64,000 bases of DNA from positions 1,912,470 through 1,976,469 of the forward strand of contig NW_020194638.1 in NCBI RefSeq assembly GCF_002865645.1, in the 5' to 3' direction. This DNA is from Hyaloscypha bicolor E. Lineage: Eukaryota > Ascomycota > Leotiomycetes > Helotiales > Hyaloscyphaceae. The notes under the pieces were generated by a model. The model was not told where the DNA came from and ran no database searches. It was given only the letters and a program-made list of their open reading frames with translations. How positions within the stretch are numbered: the stretch's first letter is position 1; each line of letters begins with the position of its first letter. The position numbers and the translations under genes were made by a program. Below, piece after piece: positions 24,401 through 36,418 of the stretch.

Positions 24401-25170
24401 TAAAGTTAGTATTTAGAATCTTATTTTTTCCCTATAATATATATTAGCTTAAATACTAGAAATTATATAATAAATACTTATTTAGCTCTATTATCTATAA
24501 AAATATAAAGAAAAGAACTATATAAATTATTAGGGAACTCAAATATTAGTTAGATATACTTATAGTAATACTAATAATATCCTGGTTTATAGCTTTAAAG
24601 TTATTTTCGGTATTTTTAGAATTATTAATATTACTACCTCTAATATTATAAAAACTACTAAAACTACTTAAACCCTTATTACTTTCATTTTATATAGCTA
24701 TATTCTAGTTCTCGGGAGCTTCTATATTATTATTAATTAGATTTTACTAAGAGACTTGGCTCTTAGCTTCTTAATATTTACTTACTAAAATATGTTTTAT
24801 AATAGAAAAATTACTAGTAAATATTTTAGGAGATATTTTAAAATATAATATAAGTACTTATTAAAGTAATTAGTATTAAAAGAGCTTATAAATAATATAA
24901 TTAGAATCGTGGATCTAATAGTTACTAAGAAGAAAATAAATAAATATTTTAGTAATTTAATATTTTTATCCTTATTTATTACTTGACTTTATCTATTTTT
25001 AGTTCTTATATTCTAACTTAATATTATAAATTTAATATATAATAAACTATAGCTATTAATAAGTATCTAATTTATTTCTATTATTAGTAAAAGAATTACT
25101 ATAGTTCTTAATTATAAGTATAATATATAAGAATTAGGCTTGTACTATAGTTTACTAGACTAAAAGACTA
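24401..25170. other. RIPped flank of the transposase-like frame
   Basis: This AT-rich DNA could hold the N-terminal part of the - frame. No motif was recognised. ACTATAG occurs twice near 25145 and 25170, which might be remnants of a terminal repeat, but this is unproven. Confidence 0.3.
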
Positions 25171-25174
25171 TAGT

Positions 25175-25250
25175 ATTTACCATACGGCAAATACGCCTAA
25201 TTACGGTTAAATGGCTGGATCGTAGTCACGTGACCGCCATACGTGACAAT
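25175..25250. other. RIP-spared GC-richer patch with inverted repeat
   Basis: This stretch of about 75 bases keeps CA and TG words (CATACGGCAAATACG, ATGGCTGG) in a region otherwise cleared of them. It contains GTCACGT and its complement ACGTGAC nine bases apart, plus the palindrome GTCACGTGAC. It may be a transposon terminus or a single-copy remnant. Confidence 0.6.
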
Positions 25251-26300
25251 AAGTAATTTTATTAAACTTTTAAGATTTTATAAAATTTAAAAAACTTAAT
25301 TATTAGAAAATATAATAGATTTTTTCTTCTTATAAATTTTAAATTCTTATTATTAAGTAATCTTATAGTATTTTAAGTTTATACTTTTAATACTATATTT
25401 ATAAGTTATATAGAAGCTAAAAAATATAAAATTAATTTTTTTTATTTTTCAAAAAAATCAAAAAATTCTAGATTTTTATTTTTTTTATAAAATCTAAATA
25501 TTTCAAGTTATTAAATAATATAATAAGTATCTGGGTCCAGTTTAAATTAACCCAAATTTTGTTTTACTAATTTACTAATATAATTTCTATTAATTAAAAT
25601 TAGTAAATACTAGGTTACTATTTTTAGATTTCTTAGCCTTATATTAAATAAATATAATCTAAATACTAATAAAATACTCTTTTTCTTTAGAATAAATATA
25701 TATAAACCAGAATTCAGTTATTAAAGCTTTTAAATTTATTAAATTCATTAATAAAACTCTTACTTATATACTAATACTATACTAATATTACTAAAAAAGC
25801 CTTAATATAGTATTATCTATCCTATAGCTATATATAAAGAAGCCTATAAAGATTTCCTTCTTTTAATATTTAGCTACTAAGTTTATTATACTAAAGCCTA
25901 AAGTAAAATAGAGTATTTCTATTATTTTTAGAACTTTATAATTATATAAAGAAAACTCAGAAAATAAAGATAAGCTATTATAAGCTAGAACTTCATATAC
26001 TAGCTTTATTACTCTATAGTAAGTAAGTTATTTTTCTCTTTTATTTCTTAGTTTCTTTAATTTCTTATATTTTATATATTTTGGTTTTTATATCCTAAAT
26101 AACTTTATATCTTTTTACTTATATTTAATATTTTAATTTATAATTTATATGTTTTTTGAACTTTATTATATAATTATTCTACTTTTTTCTTTTTTAATAT
26201 TTGAGTTTTAAAAGATAATTTCTTTATAAACTTAAGTATATTTTATATCTTTATATATATTTTTTAATTAGTTTTTTTTGGGAACTATATAACTTAATAC
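25251..26300. other. RIPped AT-rich DNA, nothing assignable
   Basis: It is almost purely A/T with TAG/CTA islands. No frame, repeat or motif could be supported. Confidence 0.4.
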
Positions 26301-26309
26301 TAACTTTTA

Positions 26310-26860
26310 AATAGAAGAGAAAGGCTAGAAATATATTACTATTACTAAAGCTTATTACTAAGAAATCTTATATTTAGCTAGGCCTAGCTCAGATTTCTAA
26401 TAATAAGGAGATTAATCCAGATATAGCCGAAATTAAGGCTAAAAAAAAGTAAGCTATTTAATAAAATAAGAATTCTAATAATAATAATAATATTTTTATA
26501 GAATACTAAATTAATTTCTTAATCCAGAATAAGAAGCCTAATAAAAAGTACCTGGCTAAACTATTAGAGAACCCTTATTTAAATAAGTATTATAGTTAGG
26601 CCTTATTAGCTAATCTAGAGCTTATTTCTAAGCAGGTCTAGATTATATATTACTAGTTAGATAAAGGCTATAAATAGCTCTTATTCTTATATATAACTTC
26701 TAATTTCTATTATAACCTAATTATAAAGATATATAATTAATTCTATAGAAATAAGGGCTTAGATATAGATAGAGATCTTTATATATTTACTTGAGATAAG
26801 GTTATAAAGATAATTAAGGGCTAGAAGTCAAAAGTTTATACTAAATTTATAATATGTTTT
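26310..26860 (+). pseudogene. Unidentified decayed protein frame
   Basis: Reading TAG/TAA as Gln, one + frame is continuous for about 180 codons and looks protein-like rather than random. It starts charged and Ala/Lys-rich with an Asn run, then has segments such as LLENPYLNKYYSQALLANLE and FTQDKVIKIIKGQKSKVY. I do not recognise the family. The sequence continues to about 27400 with further possible exons or frames that I could not connect. Its Lys/Gln/Tyr-rich composition is partly a product of RIP. Confidence 0.4.
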
Positions 26861-27505
26861 TTCTTTTATATTTTTCTATATTTTTTATATCTTCTATATT
26901 TTCTATATTTTACTTGCCTTATTTTATTAGTTATTACTAATATTTATATATAGGATTATATAAGAAAGCTTATAATAAGTAATAATAAGGATTTTACTAG
27001 TATTAATTAAATAAAATAATTAAAGTAAGAGAAAGTAAAGTTTTTTGCTTTTAAATATAGCTATATATTATTCCTCTATTATATTTTCTATATAAATAAT
27101 TATTTAGTCTTAGAAAAAAGCTCCAAACTTAATTAGTTTTTCTATAAAAGTAAGTTATAGAACTTCTATTAAATTTATTATTATACTAATATTTAATAAG
27201 TATTTATACTAATTTATATATTATAGTTCTTTCTTATATTTTAATAGAAAAGACTAAGAGTAATATTAAGAATTATAAGAAGGCTATACTTAAGCTATAT
27301 AATTCTTTTCTAATATATATCGAGTTTACTAAGATTAATAAGAATAACTTTTATAAGCTTTTAAATAAAGTTAGTTCTATTTTTATTATATTCTATCTTG
27401 GATTTCTGTTTTGGATTTCTGTTTTAGGTTTCTAGTATTTTGAGCTTTTAATATACCTAATTCTAAGCTTAATTAACTTATAATATAAACTAACTAAATT
27501 TAATA
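26861..27505. other. RIPped DNA between the decayed frame and the LINE cluster
   Basis: It contains a short direct repeat of TTGGATTTCTGTTT near 27400-27430 and weak frame continuity on +. No assignable gene. Confidence 0.35.
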
Positions 27506-27530
27506 GATTATTATTATTATTATTATTATT
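27506..27530. repeat. (ATT)n microsatellite at the LINE 3' junction
   Basis: Seven to eight ATT units directly adjoin the poly-T that marks the 3' tail of the - strand LINE. It could be target sequence or an untemplated, simple-repeat extension of the tail. Confidence 0.75.
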
Positions 27531-27742
27531 TTTTTTTTTTCCTTTTAATATACTTTATTAGTTTAGAACTATATAGTACGGCTAGCTAGCTAGCGTGTAT
27601 CTCAGTAGCTAATATACAGGCCCAAATTCCAATATAGGTGTAATAAATAGTTGGGGACGTACCCCTAGAATAAAAACTTAAGGAAATAAAGAAAATAAGT
27701 ATAAATCGCAAATCCTCTCCTATTCCCTATTCCCCTTTTCCC

Positions 27743-30669
27743 CTATTCCCCTTCTCCTATTTCCTCCCCTATTTCCTCCCCTATTTCCTCCCCTATTTCC
27801 TCCCCTATTTCCTCCCCTATTTCCACTTCTTCTACTTCCACACTTCGCTTAATATGCCATTTTCTTGTATATATACTAGTTTCTTTTAAGAATACTAGTA
27901 TATTTAATATTCCAATTTCCGTATATAATAGTAACTATAGGTTAAAAGCACTAGCTTCCAGGCTCCCTTTAAATAGACTAAATAGTCTAAAACGTTCCTT
28001 TCTATATAGCGTATAATATAGAAGGAGGTGCTTTGCATTCTCAGTTTTGCTACATTTGCATTTATTATTAGACGCTATTTTTAGCCTGTATAAATAGGAC
28101 TTTAAATATCCGTAGCCTAGCTTTAGCTGGAAGAATATACTAGCTATAGGCCTAAGTATTCCCATAGGTAGGTTTATTTTTCTGGATACTTTCCATGGAT
28201 ATATATTACTATATGATTCTAGCTGGGTTTTCGGTTTAGTATAAGATTCTAAAAGTAGTCTGTACTCTAGTTTCTTAACTTTATTGATTTCAACCCCTAG
28301 GAAAGCAAAGGAGGTTTTTACTAATTCAGGTTCTAATATAGGAGAAGTGGTGCCTAGCTTAGCTAGTACGTCTGCTTCTTCGTTCCCTATTATGTCCGTA
28401 TATCCTGGAACCCAGATTAGTTCTATATTAGCTCCTTTAGCTTTAAGGGCCTTAGTAGCTAATATAGCTCTAATTTATTAACTTTGACCGGGCTTATTAG
28501 AAGGAGTTTTTAGTCTCAGTAAACCAGCTTGGTTATCTGTATAGATATTAAAAAGCTCTCTTCTCTTTGCTTTACTACTAGCATATTTAATAGCTCTAGT
28601 AACGCCTTCTAGTTCTCCGTTATAGACTATAGTACTAGCTCCTATATTCTGGCTTTCTCTATATTTAGCTATAACCGGAATATAAGGAGTTTCGTAACTA
28701 TAAACCACGAGCCCTAGGCCTACTCCGATTCCTTTTTCAGTTTGAGATCCATCTGTATATATAGATAGTATAGAGCTACTATTATATAAAGTCTTTAGGT
28801 AGAAATTATATAATATAGTAGTCTCTTCCTTTGGCTCTTTTAATATAGTGATTTTATAAGGCACTTCTCTGTCCCAGGGAGCGAAATAGAAGTGTCTTAT
28901 AGTCTCTAGATCTCTAGGGTCTACTAGATTACTAATAGAATCTACTATAGTTTCTATTTGAGACTTTTTAGCCAAGCAATCTCGCTTTAGATTAGTATTT
29001 AGACTATAAATAGAGTCTATATTAGATTCTACTAGTTCTAAATTACGGGATCTTTGGAAGGACTTCTCGAACTCTAGTCTAATAGGGTGTTTTAGACTTA
29101 GTTTAAGGATACGGAAGGCATATCGACGTCGACTATGGTTTAGCCTTATAATAGGTGGAACTAAAGCTAATTCGACCTCTATAGGAATAATAGGAGCAGT
29201 TTTGAATACTCCTAGGGTTTTCCTTAGGGCTAGGTTTTGAATTGCCTATAAAGGCCGAATTTGAGCTTTGCTTTTAGTCTTTTACTATAGTATAGAACCA
29301 TAGTCTATTATACTAGTAATACAGGCTAAATATAGCTGTCTAGTTATAAAAGGGGATAAGCTATATAATATATTCGTAAGTCTTTATACCCTATAAAAGG
29401 CTTATTTTGCTTTGGATACCCTATAGGCTATATATTTCTTAAATCTGAGATTTTCATTGAAATAGATCCCTAGCCATTTGACTACTTTACTAGGGGAAAC
29501 TAGTTCCCTATTAGGTAGTTTTAGACTAGGCTTATTTTTGGAATTATTAAAATAAATAAACTCTGTTTTATCTATATTAAAGCTAATAGTATTCTTTTTC
29601 CCTAAGTTAACTATATTCTTTACTTCCCGTTCTAGGGTCTTTATATTCTTTTTAAGACTTTTAGAAGCGGTAGTAAGGGATATATTATCTAAATAGGATC
29701 TGAATTTAATATTTGCCGACTTAAATAAGTCTCGGATATAGATAAGGAATAATATAGGGGATATAGGACTATCTTATAGAATATTAGTAAGTATAGACCT
29801 AAATGCTTCTATACTATTATTAAAAGCTAGTTATAATACTCGGTCGTCTAGGAATAATAATACCCAGAGAATAAGGCTAGTAGGTAGTAGTAAACTAATT
29901 ATAATCTGTAATAGCCTATTCTTGGATACGTGATTGAAGGCGCCTTTAATATCTAGGAAGAGAGTACTAGTTTTCAGCTTATAGGACTTATTTAATTCTA
30001 CTTCATTTTATAATAGTAAAGCAGTATTAATAGCTGACTTATGAAGTCTACCTTCTATTTGGGAGTGGTATAGTAGGTTACTAGTCTCGGCTAAATAGCT
30101 AAGTCGCCTAGCTACCTAGTATTCTCTCAGAAACCTTCCCTAAGCAATTAAGTAGGGAAATAACTCGATATACTTTGGGTAAGGAATAGTTTGGTTTCCC
30201 TGATTTCTTTAGAATAAAGCTAGTAGCTTGTTTCCAGACTTTAGGATAGTATCCCTTATTAATAAATAAGGAGTATAGCCTATAAAAGATATCTAGAGAA
30301 GCTCTATAAACATAGACTATAATCTCTTGAGTAACTAAGTCTGGTCCAGGGGTTTTCCCTTTTATCTTAGAGATATAGGCTTATTCTAGCTCTATTTTAG
30401 ATAAAATAGGCCAGTCCCACTTTAAGCTAGGCCTATAGTCTATTAGACTAATAGGTACTATAATAGGAGGGAGTGGGAAAAGCACAGTTCTAAAAATATT
30501 ATACTTCTCTTAGAAAGTCGATTTTAGCTTATTTGAACTATTATCTAAGATACTAGGAATAGGTTAATATATAGTATCTTTAGTATATTTCATAGCTTTA
30601 AAAATCGACTAGGAGTCTTTATTCTCTAAGAACTTGTTCTAGTATACTAGCTTAGTACTCTTAATAGTA
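27743..30669 (-). pseudogene. LINE A ORF2, C-terminal part: RT, RNase H, Cys/His finger, acidic repeat tail
   Basis: The stop is at 27743-27745 and the frame matches both surviving open stretches (28478-28975 and 27935-28165 on -). RNase H is well preserved: SIYTDGSQTEKGIG with the first Asp, NGELEGVTRAI with the Glu, IYTDNQAG with the second Asp; the fourth acidic block (NEEAD) follows after a Gln-to-stop change. Next come a finger-like CKCSKTENAKHLLLYY segment and a tail of GEEI-type repeats. RT lies above 29000; its catalytic block reads SYLDNIS, so the second Asp of YLDD is lost. Nonsense codons are RIP-type. The protein would have copied LINE RNA at a nicked target (known for the family). 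Confidence 0.85.
30657..30669. repeat. Target-site duplication, left copy (13 bp)
   Basis: ACTCTTAATAGTA is identical to 36649-36661 and flanks LINE B. It is part of the ORF2 coding sequence of LINE A. Confidence 0.9.
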
Positions 30670-30680
30670 CAAAAAACAAC

Positions 30681-30810
30681 TTTTTTCCGGTTTTCTACCC
30701 CCCTTACTTTCACACCCACACTTCACCCACCTTCAGAACTCACTCAATATACCTCAGCCCTTTGGCCCCAGGCTCTAGAACCTACTATAAGTAGAGCTAG
30801 AACAGGCTAA
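30681..30810 (+). promoter_or_regulatory. LINE B 5'UTR / presumed internal promoter region
   Basis: This C/T-rich leader of about 130 bp contains CACACCCACACTTCACCCAC and CCAGGCTCTAGAACC, conserved in copies C, D, E and G. It keeps many CA words although the body of the element has lost them. The promoter role is inferred from its position only. Confidence 0.5.
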
Positions 30811-32445
30811 ATAGCCCCCCCTGACCCCCCGGGCTCCAGCCCCCCTCCCATTGACTTTCAAGAGCTCGGAGAGCTTCCAGAGGGCCCTAGCGAGGAACTA
30901 GAGCTACCCACTAGCTCCCTACTAGCCCGGTTTAGCCAGGGAGCTTAATTCGTATTCGATTTAGCTACAAATCCCATCTCTTTAGACGAACTCGCAGCCC
31001 CTTTTCCTCAGCCTAATTCAGCTAGTACGGCTCGACTAAGCCGCCTCCAGAACGGGCTAAAGCGTGGCCCTAGCACGAGCAATATTAATAGCAATATTAA
31101 TAAGGAATACCAAAACCACGGAAACTACTACTAATACCAAAATCAAGCTTCGAATAAAGCTAAATTACTAATTCGTCAAGTCCGGGACTTAATAGTCAAA
31201 GCCATTACTATTACCCCGTTATATGACCAGTAATCTCGACTACTAGATTTAGTAGAAATCTTTAGGGAATATACAGAATTTGGCCGTATCCGCCATACTA
31301 GTACTTTACTAGCTTTACAGGTAGCAAACCTCGAAAATACTACTAAACGGATCAAAATTCAGTCAAGAACTCAAGCCAAGCTAGCTACTTAAGCTAAAAC
31401 TACCTCCGAAAAGCCTACTTGGGCTAAAATCGCTACTCAAGAACTATAAATATACTCGGAATTATACTCGGAAAAGAACTAGACTTTAGTATCACATACT
31501 AAGTCTAAAAATCAGAGAGGAAAAGGCCCTAGTATACTTACTAGTGGCGGTAGTGCTCGTGGCACTAATAAACCACCCAGTGCACGTAATACTAGTAGTT
31601 CTGGTACTCGTAATACCAGATCTATAGCCCTCTCTAGGAAATGCACTTTTCTACTAGCTCATATAGAGCAGGCTAGCTCGTTCTCTCCTATTTCAACTCG
31701 CAATTCGCTTAATACTGCTTTCCGCTCTAAGGGAATCAAGGAACTAGTAATCTCTATGGTTTCTCTTTCCTCGAAGAGTAATATTATAGTTAATACTACT
31801 CCCGAATTCAACTCTGACTTTCTGGTTTAAAATCAAGCTATTATAAAGGAGGTACTTCCCTTAGTTATAAGTATATAAAAAGGAGAACCTTAGTATAAAG
31901 TTATTATCTATAGTCTACCTATTCGTGAGTTTGATATACCCGAAGAAATAGACTTAGTCCTAGAAGAAATCAAGACCTTTAATAAGGAACTAGAGCCTAT
32001 TAGCTAGCCCTATTAGGCTACTTCTAAGGAGAAAAGAGACTCAGGCCTCCAGCGAGCCGGTTTAGTAGTAGTGGCATTCCCTACCGAGATTCAAGCTAAT
32101 AGAGCTATTAAAAATAGACTTCTTATAGCCGGGATCTCTACTAAAGTAGTAAAATACCATACTATTTCTAGTACTATATAGTATACTAGGTGTATAGGGT
32201 ACGGGCACTTAGATTCTATTTGCAAAAAGGAACCTAAGTACTTACTATATAGTAAGGGTTATGTAACTGAGAACCATTTTTGCTCTATCTATAAGAAGAA
32301 GAGTAAAAAATGCTCCCACGTAACTACTAAATGCTCTAATTACTTAAGCACTACTTACTCAGCTAGTTCTAAGCTATGTGAGGTTTACTTAGTAATTAAA
32401 AAAGCTACTACTACTATAATTCCTACTATTACTATTAATGAGTAG
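30811..32445 (+). pseudogene. LINE B ORF1 (gag-like, zinc knuckles), broken
   Basis: The expected ATG is ATA at 30811-30813 (G to A), aligned with the intact ATGGCCCCCCCTGACC start of copies C, D and E. The length is 1,635 bp, exactly 545 codons. The N terminus is Pro/Ser-rich (APPDPPGSSPPPIDFQELGE). A C-terminal Cys/His region (about 32160-32380) corresponds to the three knuckles of copy E, several Cys now Tyr. It ends with GAG TAG at 32440-32445, overlapping the ORF2 ATG by 8 nt. ORF1 proteins of this group bind LINE RNA. In-frame stops are TAG/TAA at Gln/Trp positions. Confidence 0.8.
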
Positions 32446-35400
32446 CTATATCAAAGTACTATAAGTTAATGTGAATCGCAATAGCTCTACTACTAAAAAC
32501 GTCTTGCAAATAGCTATAGAACTGGATATTAAAGTCCTAGTAATCCAGGAGCCTTAGGTAATAGCAGGGAATAATAATTGGGAATATTATTCTATTATAT
32601 ACTCTAGCTATTTCCAAATACTCCCGAATTACGGTACCCTGAGGCCTAGAACCCTATTTTATATAGCTCGCGAACTGCAAGCTAGTCTAGCCTCAAACTC
32701 ACTAAGTAATCCTGATTACTTAATTATAGACTTAAGTCTAGGTATACTAAAAATGCAGCTAATTAATTTCTATAATGCAATTCATCCAGAAGACCCTAAT
32801 AGTATATTAACTATATTAAGAGAGAACATCTTACCTACTACTCTTTATAATAGCTCTCTATTACTAGGTAATTTTAATATATATTATTCTTGGTAGGATT
32901 CCCTTAAACCTCAAAGCAGTTATGTAATTCATTTAATTAGCTATATAGAGAACCATTCTCTAAGGCTATTAAATAAACCAGGGGAAGATACCTTCTATAG
33001 ACCTAATATGTCTATTTCTTCCGTATTAGACTTAAGTTTTACTACTAGTGAAATAGTAACTAAGATTAAAGACTAGCAAGTACTACTAGACTTAGGTTCC
33101 GATTACTTCGGGGTTCTATTTACTATTAGTAAGTCGACTTATAGCTCTAGTTCTAATCCAGTTAGATTTAATACTAAGAAAGCAGACTGGGCTAAATTTA
33201 CAAGCTACCTTATTAATAGCCTTGAGAATATACTCTTTTCACTTACTAGTATACCTGGAAACTATAAACTAGACCTATTAGTAGAAGACTTTACTAATAG
33301 AATAGTAGAAGCAGCTAGTAATAGTATTCCAAAATCTACTACTAGTCCGTATTCTAAATCCTGGTGAAATAAGGACTTAAAGACCTTATATAAATCAATG
33401 CTATACTATAGCCATAAGTCTAAAGCTTTAGGGTATACTCTCTATAAATAAGAACTCCAAAATGCAAAAAACACCTATTTTAATACTATTAAGAGTACTA
33501 AGCTAGCGCACTGGAATAAGTTCTTAGAGAATAAAGACCCCCAGTCGATTTTTAAAGCTATGAAATATACTAAAGATACTATATATTAACCTATTCCTAG
33601 TATCTTAGATAATAGTTCAAATGAGCTAAAATCGACTTTCCAAGAGAAGTGTAATATCTTTAGAACTGGGCTTTTCCTACTACCCCCTATTACTAAGCCT
33701 ACTAGTTTAATAAACTATAGGTCTAGCTCAAAGTGGGACTGGCCTATTTTGTCTAAAATAGAGCTAGAATAAGCCTGTACTTCTAAGGTAAAGGGGAAAA
33801 CCCCTGGACCAGACTTAGTTACTTAAGAGATTATAGTTCATGCTTATAGAGCTTCTTTAGATATCTTTTATAGGCTATACTCCTTATTTATTAATAAGGG
33901 ATACTACCCTAAAGTCTGGAAATAAGCTACTGGCTTTATTCTAAAGAAATCAGGGAAACTAAACTATTCCCTATCTAAAATATATTAAGTTATTTCCCTA
34001 CTTAATTACTTAGGGAAGGTTTCTGAGAGAATACTAGCTAGGCGACTTAGCTATTTAGCCGAGACTAGTAACCTACTATATTACTCCCAAATGGGAGGTA
34101 GGCTCTATAAGTCAGCTATTAATACTGCTTTACTATTATAAAATGAAGTAGAATTAAATAAGTCCTATAAGCTGAAAACTAGTACTTTCTTCCTAGATAT
34201 TAAAGGCGCCTTCGATTACGTATTCAAGAATAGGCTATTATAGATTATGATTAGTTTATTACTACCTACTAGCCTTATTCTATGGGTATTATTATTCCTA
34301 GATAACCGAGTATTATGACTAGCTTTTAATAATAGTATTAAAGTATTTAGGTCTATACTTACTAGTATTCTATAAGGTAGCCCTATATTTCCTATACTAT
34401 TCCTTATCTATATCCGAGACTTATTTAAGTTAGTAAATATTAAATTCAGATCCTATTTAGATAATATATCCCTTACTACTACTTCTAAAAGTCTAAAGAA
34501 AAACATTAAGACTCTAGAAAGAGAAGTAAAGAATATAGTTAATTTAGGGAAAAAGAATACTATTAGCTTTAATATAGATAAAACAGAGCTTATTTATTTT
34601 AATAATTCCAAAAATAAGCCTAGTCTAAAACTACCTAATAGGGAACTAGTTTCCCCTAGTAAAGTAGTCAAATGGCTAGGGATCTATTTCGATGAAAATC
34701 TCAGATTTAAGGAATATATAGCCTATAGGGCTTCCAAAGCAAAACAAGCCTTTTATAGGATATAGAGACTTACGAATATATTACGTGGCTTATCCCCTTT
34801 TATAATTAGATAGCTATATTTAGCCTGTATTACTAGTATAATAGACTATGGTTCTATACTATAGTAGAAGACTAAAAGCAAAGCTCAAATTCGGCCTTTA
34901 TAGGCAATTCAAAACCTAGCTTTAAGGAAAACCCTAGGAGTATTCAAAACTGCTCCTATTATTCCTATAGAGGTCGAATTAGCTTTAGTTCCACCTATTA
35001 TAAGGCTAAACCATAGTCAATATTAATATGCCTTCCGTATCCTTAAACTAAGTCTAAAACACCCTATTAGACTAGAGTTCGAGAAGTTCTTCCAAAGATC
35101 CCGTAATTTAGAACTAGTAGAATCTGATATAGACTCTATTTATAGTCTAAATACCGATCTAAAGCGAAATCGCATAGCCAAAAAGTCTCAAGTAGAAACT
35201 ATAGTAGACTCTATTAGTAATCTAATAGACCCTAAAGACCTAGAGACTATAAGACACTTTTATTTTGCTCCTTGGGACAGAGAAGTGCCTTATAAAATCA
35301 CTATATTAAAAGAGCCAAAGAAAGAGACTACTATATTACATAACTTCTATCTAAAGACTTTATATAATAATAGCTCCATACTATCTATATATATAGATGG

Positions 35401-36418
35401 ATCTCAAACTGAAAAAGGACTTGGAGTAGGCCTAGGGCTCGTAGTTTATAGTCACGAAACTCCTTATATTCCGGTCATAGCTAAATATAGAGAAAGCCAG
35501 AATATAGGAGCTAGTACTATAGTCTATAATAGAGAACTAGAAGGCGTTACTAGGGCTATTAAGTATGCTAGCAGTAAAGCAAAGAGAGGAGAGCTTTTTA
35601 ATATCTTTATAGATAACTAAGCTGGTTTACTAAGATTAAAAACTCCTTCTAATAAGCCAGGACAAAGTCAATAGATTAGAGCTATACTAGCTACTAAGGC
35701 CCTTAAAGCTAAAGGAGCTAATATAGAACTAATCTGGGTTCCAGGGCATACAGATATAATAGAGAACGAAGAAGCAGACGAACTAGCTAAGCTAGGCACT
35801 ACTTCTCCTATATTAGAACCTGAATTAGTAAAAACCTCCTTTGCTTTCCTAGGGATTAAAATTAATAAAGTTAAGAAACTAGAGTATAGACTACTTTTAG
35901 AATCTTATACTAAACCAAAAACCTAGCTAGAAATATATAGTAATATATATTCGTAGAAAGTATCCAGAAAGATAAACCTACCTTCTGAAATATTTAGGCC
36001 CCTAGCTAGTGCCTTCTTCTAGCTAAAGCTAGGCCACGGATATTTAAAGTCCTATTTATATAGGCTAAATATAATATCTAATAATAAATGCAAATGCGAA
36101 AAGACTAAGAATATAAAGCATCTCTTTTTATACTATATACTATATAGGGAGAAATGACTCAGACTATTTAGTCTATTTAAAGGGAGCTTAGAAGCTAGTA
36201 CTTTTAACCTACGACTACTATTATACACGGAAATTAGGATATTAAATATACTAGTATTCTTAAAAGAAACTAGTATATATACAAGAAAATGGCATATTGA
36301 GCGAAGCGTGGAAGTGGAAGAAGTAGAAGAAGTGGAAGAAGTGGAAGAAGTGGAAGAAGTAGAAATAAGGGAGGAAATTGGGGAGGAAATAGGGGAGGAA
36401 ATAGGAGAAGGGGAATAG
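32438..36418 (+). pseudogene. LINE B ORF2 (endonuclease, RT, RNase H), broken
   Basis: ATG at 32438 within ATGAGTAG; stop at 36416-36418; 3,981 bp, which is exactly 1,327 codons, so the frame has no net shift. The APE endonuclease block reads LLGNFNIYYSW where copy E has LLGDFNIHYPWW. RT reads DIKGAFDYV (34196 on) and SYLDNISLTT near 34455, so the second catalytic Asp is lost. RNase H is the longest open stretch (35285-35620): YIDGSQTEKGLG, the NRELEGVTRAIKYA block and a final IDN. The C terminus is an acidic run of EEV then EEI-type repeats. Nonsense codons are dispersed along the whole length. Confidence 0.85.

Larger units (their letters stand above)
27531..30669 (-). mobile_element. LINE copy A, 3' half (joins 36649-39446)
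   Basis: This is a Tad1-type LINE on - with a poly-A tail (T-run at 27531-27540), a 3'UTR of about 210 bp and ORF2 up to a break at 30669. The break is not a truncation. ACTCTTAATAGTA at 30657-30669 is repeated at 36649-36661, where the same ORF2 continues in the same orientation. A plus-strand LINE (copy B) lies between, so A and C are the halves of one full-length element of about 5.94 kb. Confidence 0.9.

Noticed and set aside
28284..28481. 65-codon open frame on + opposite LINE A RNase H
   Set aside because: It is antisense to a well-supported ORF2 domain; no independent support.
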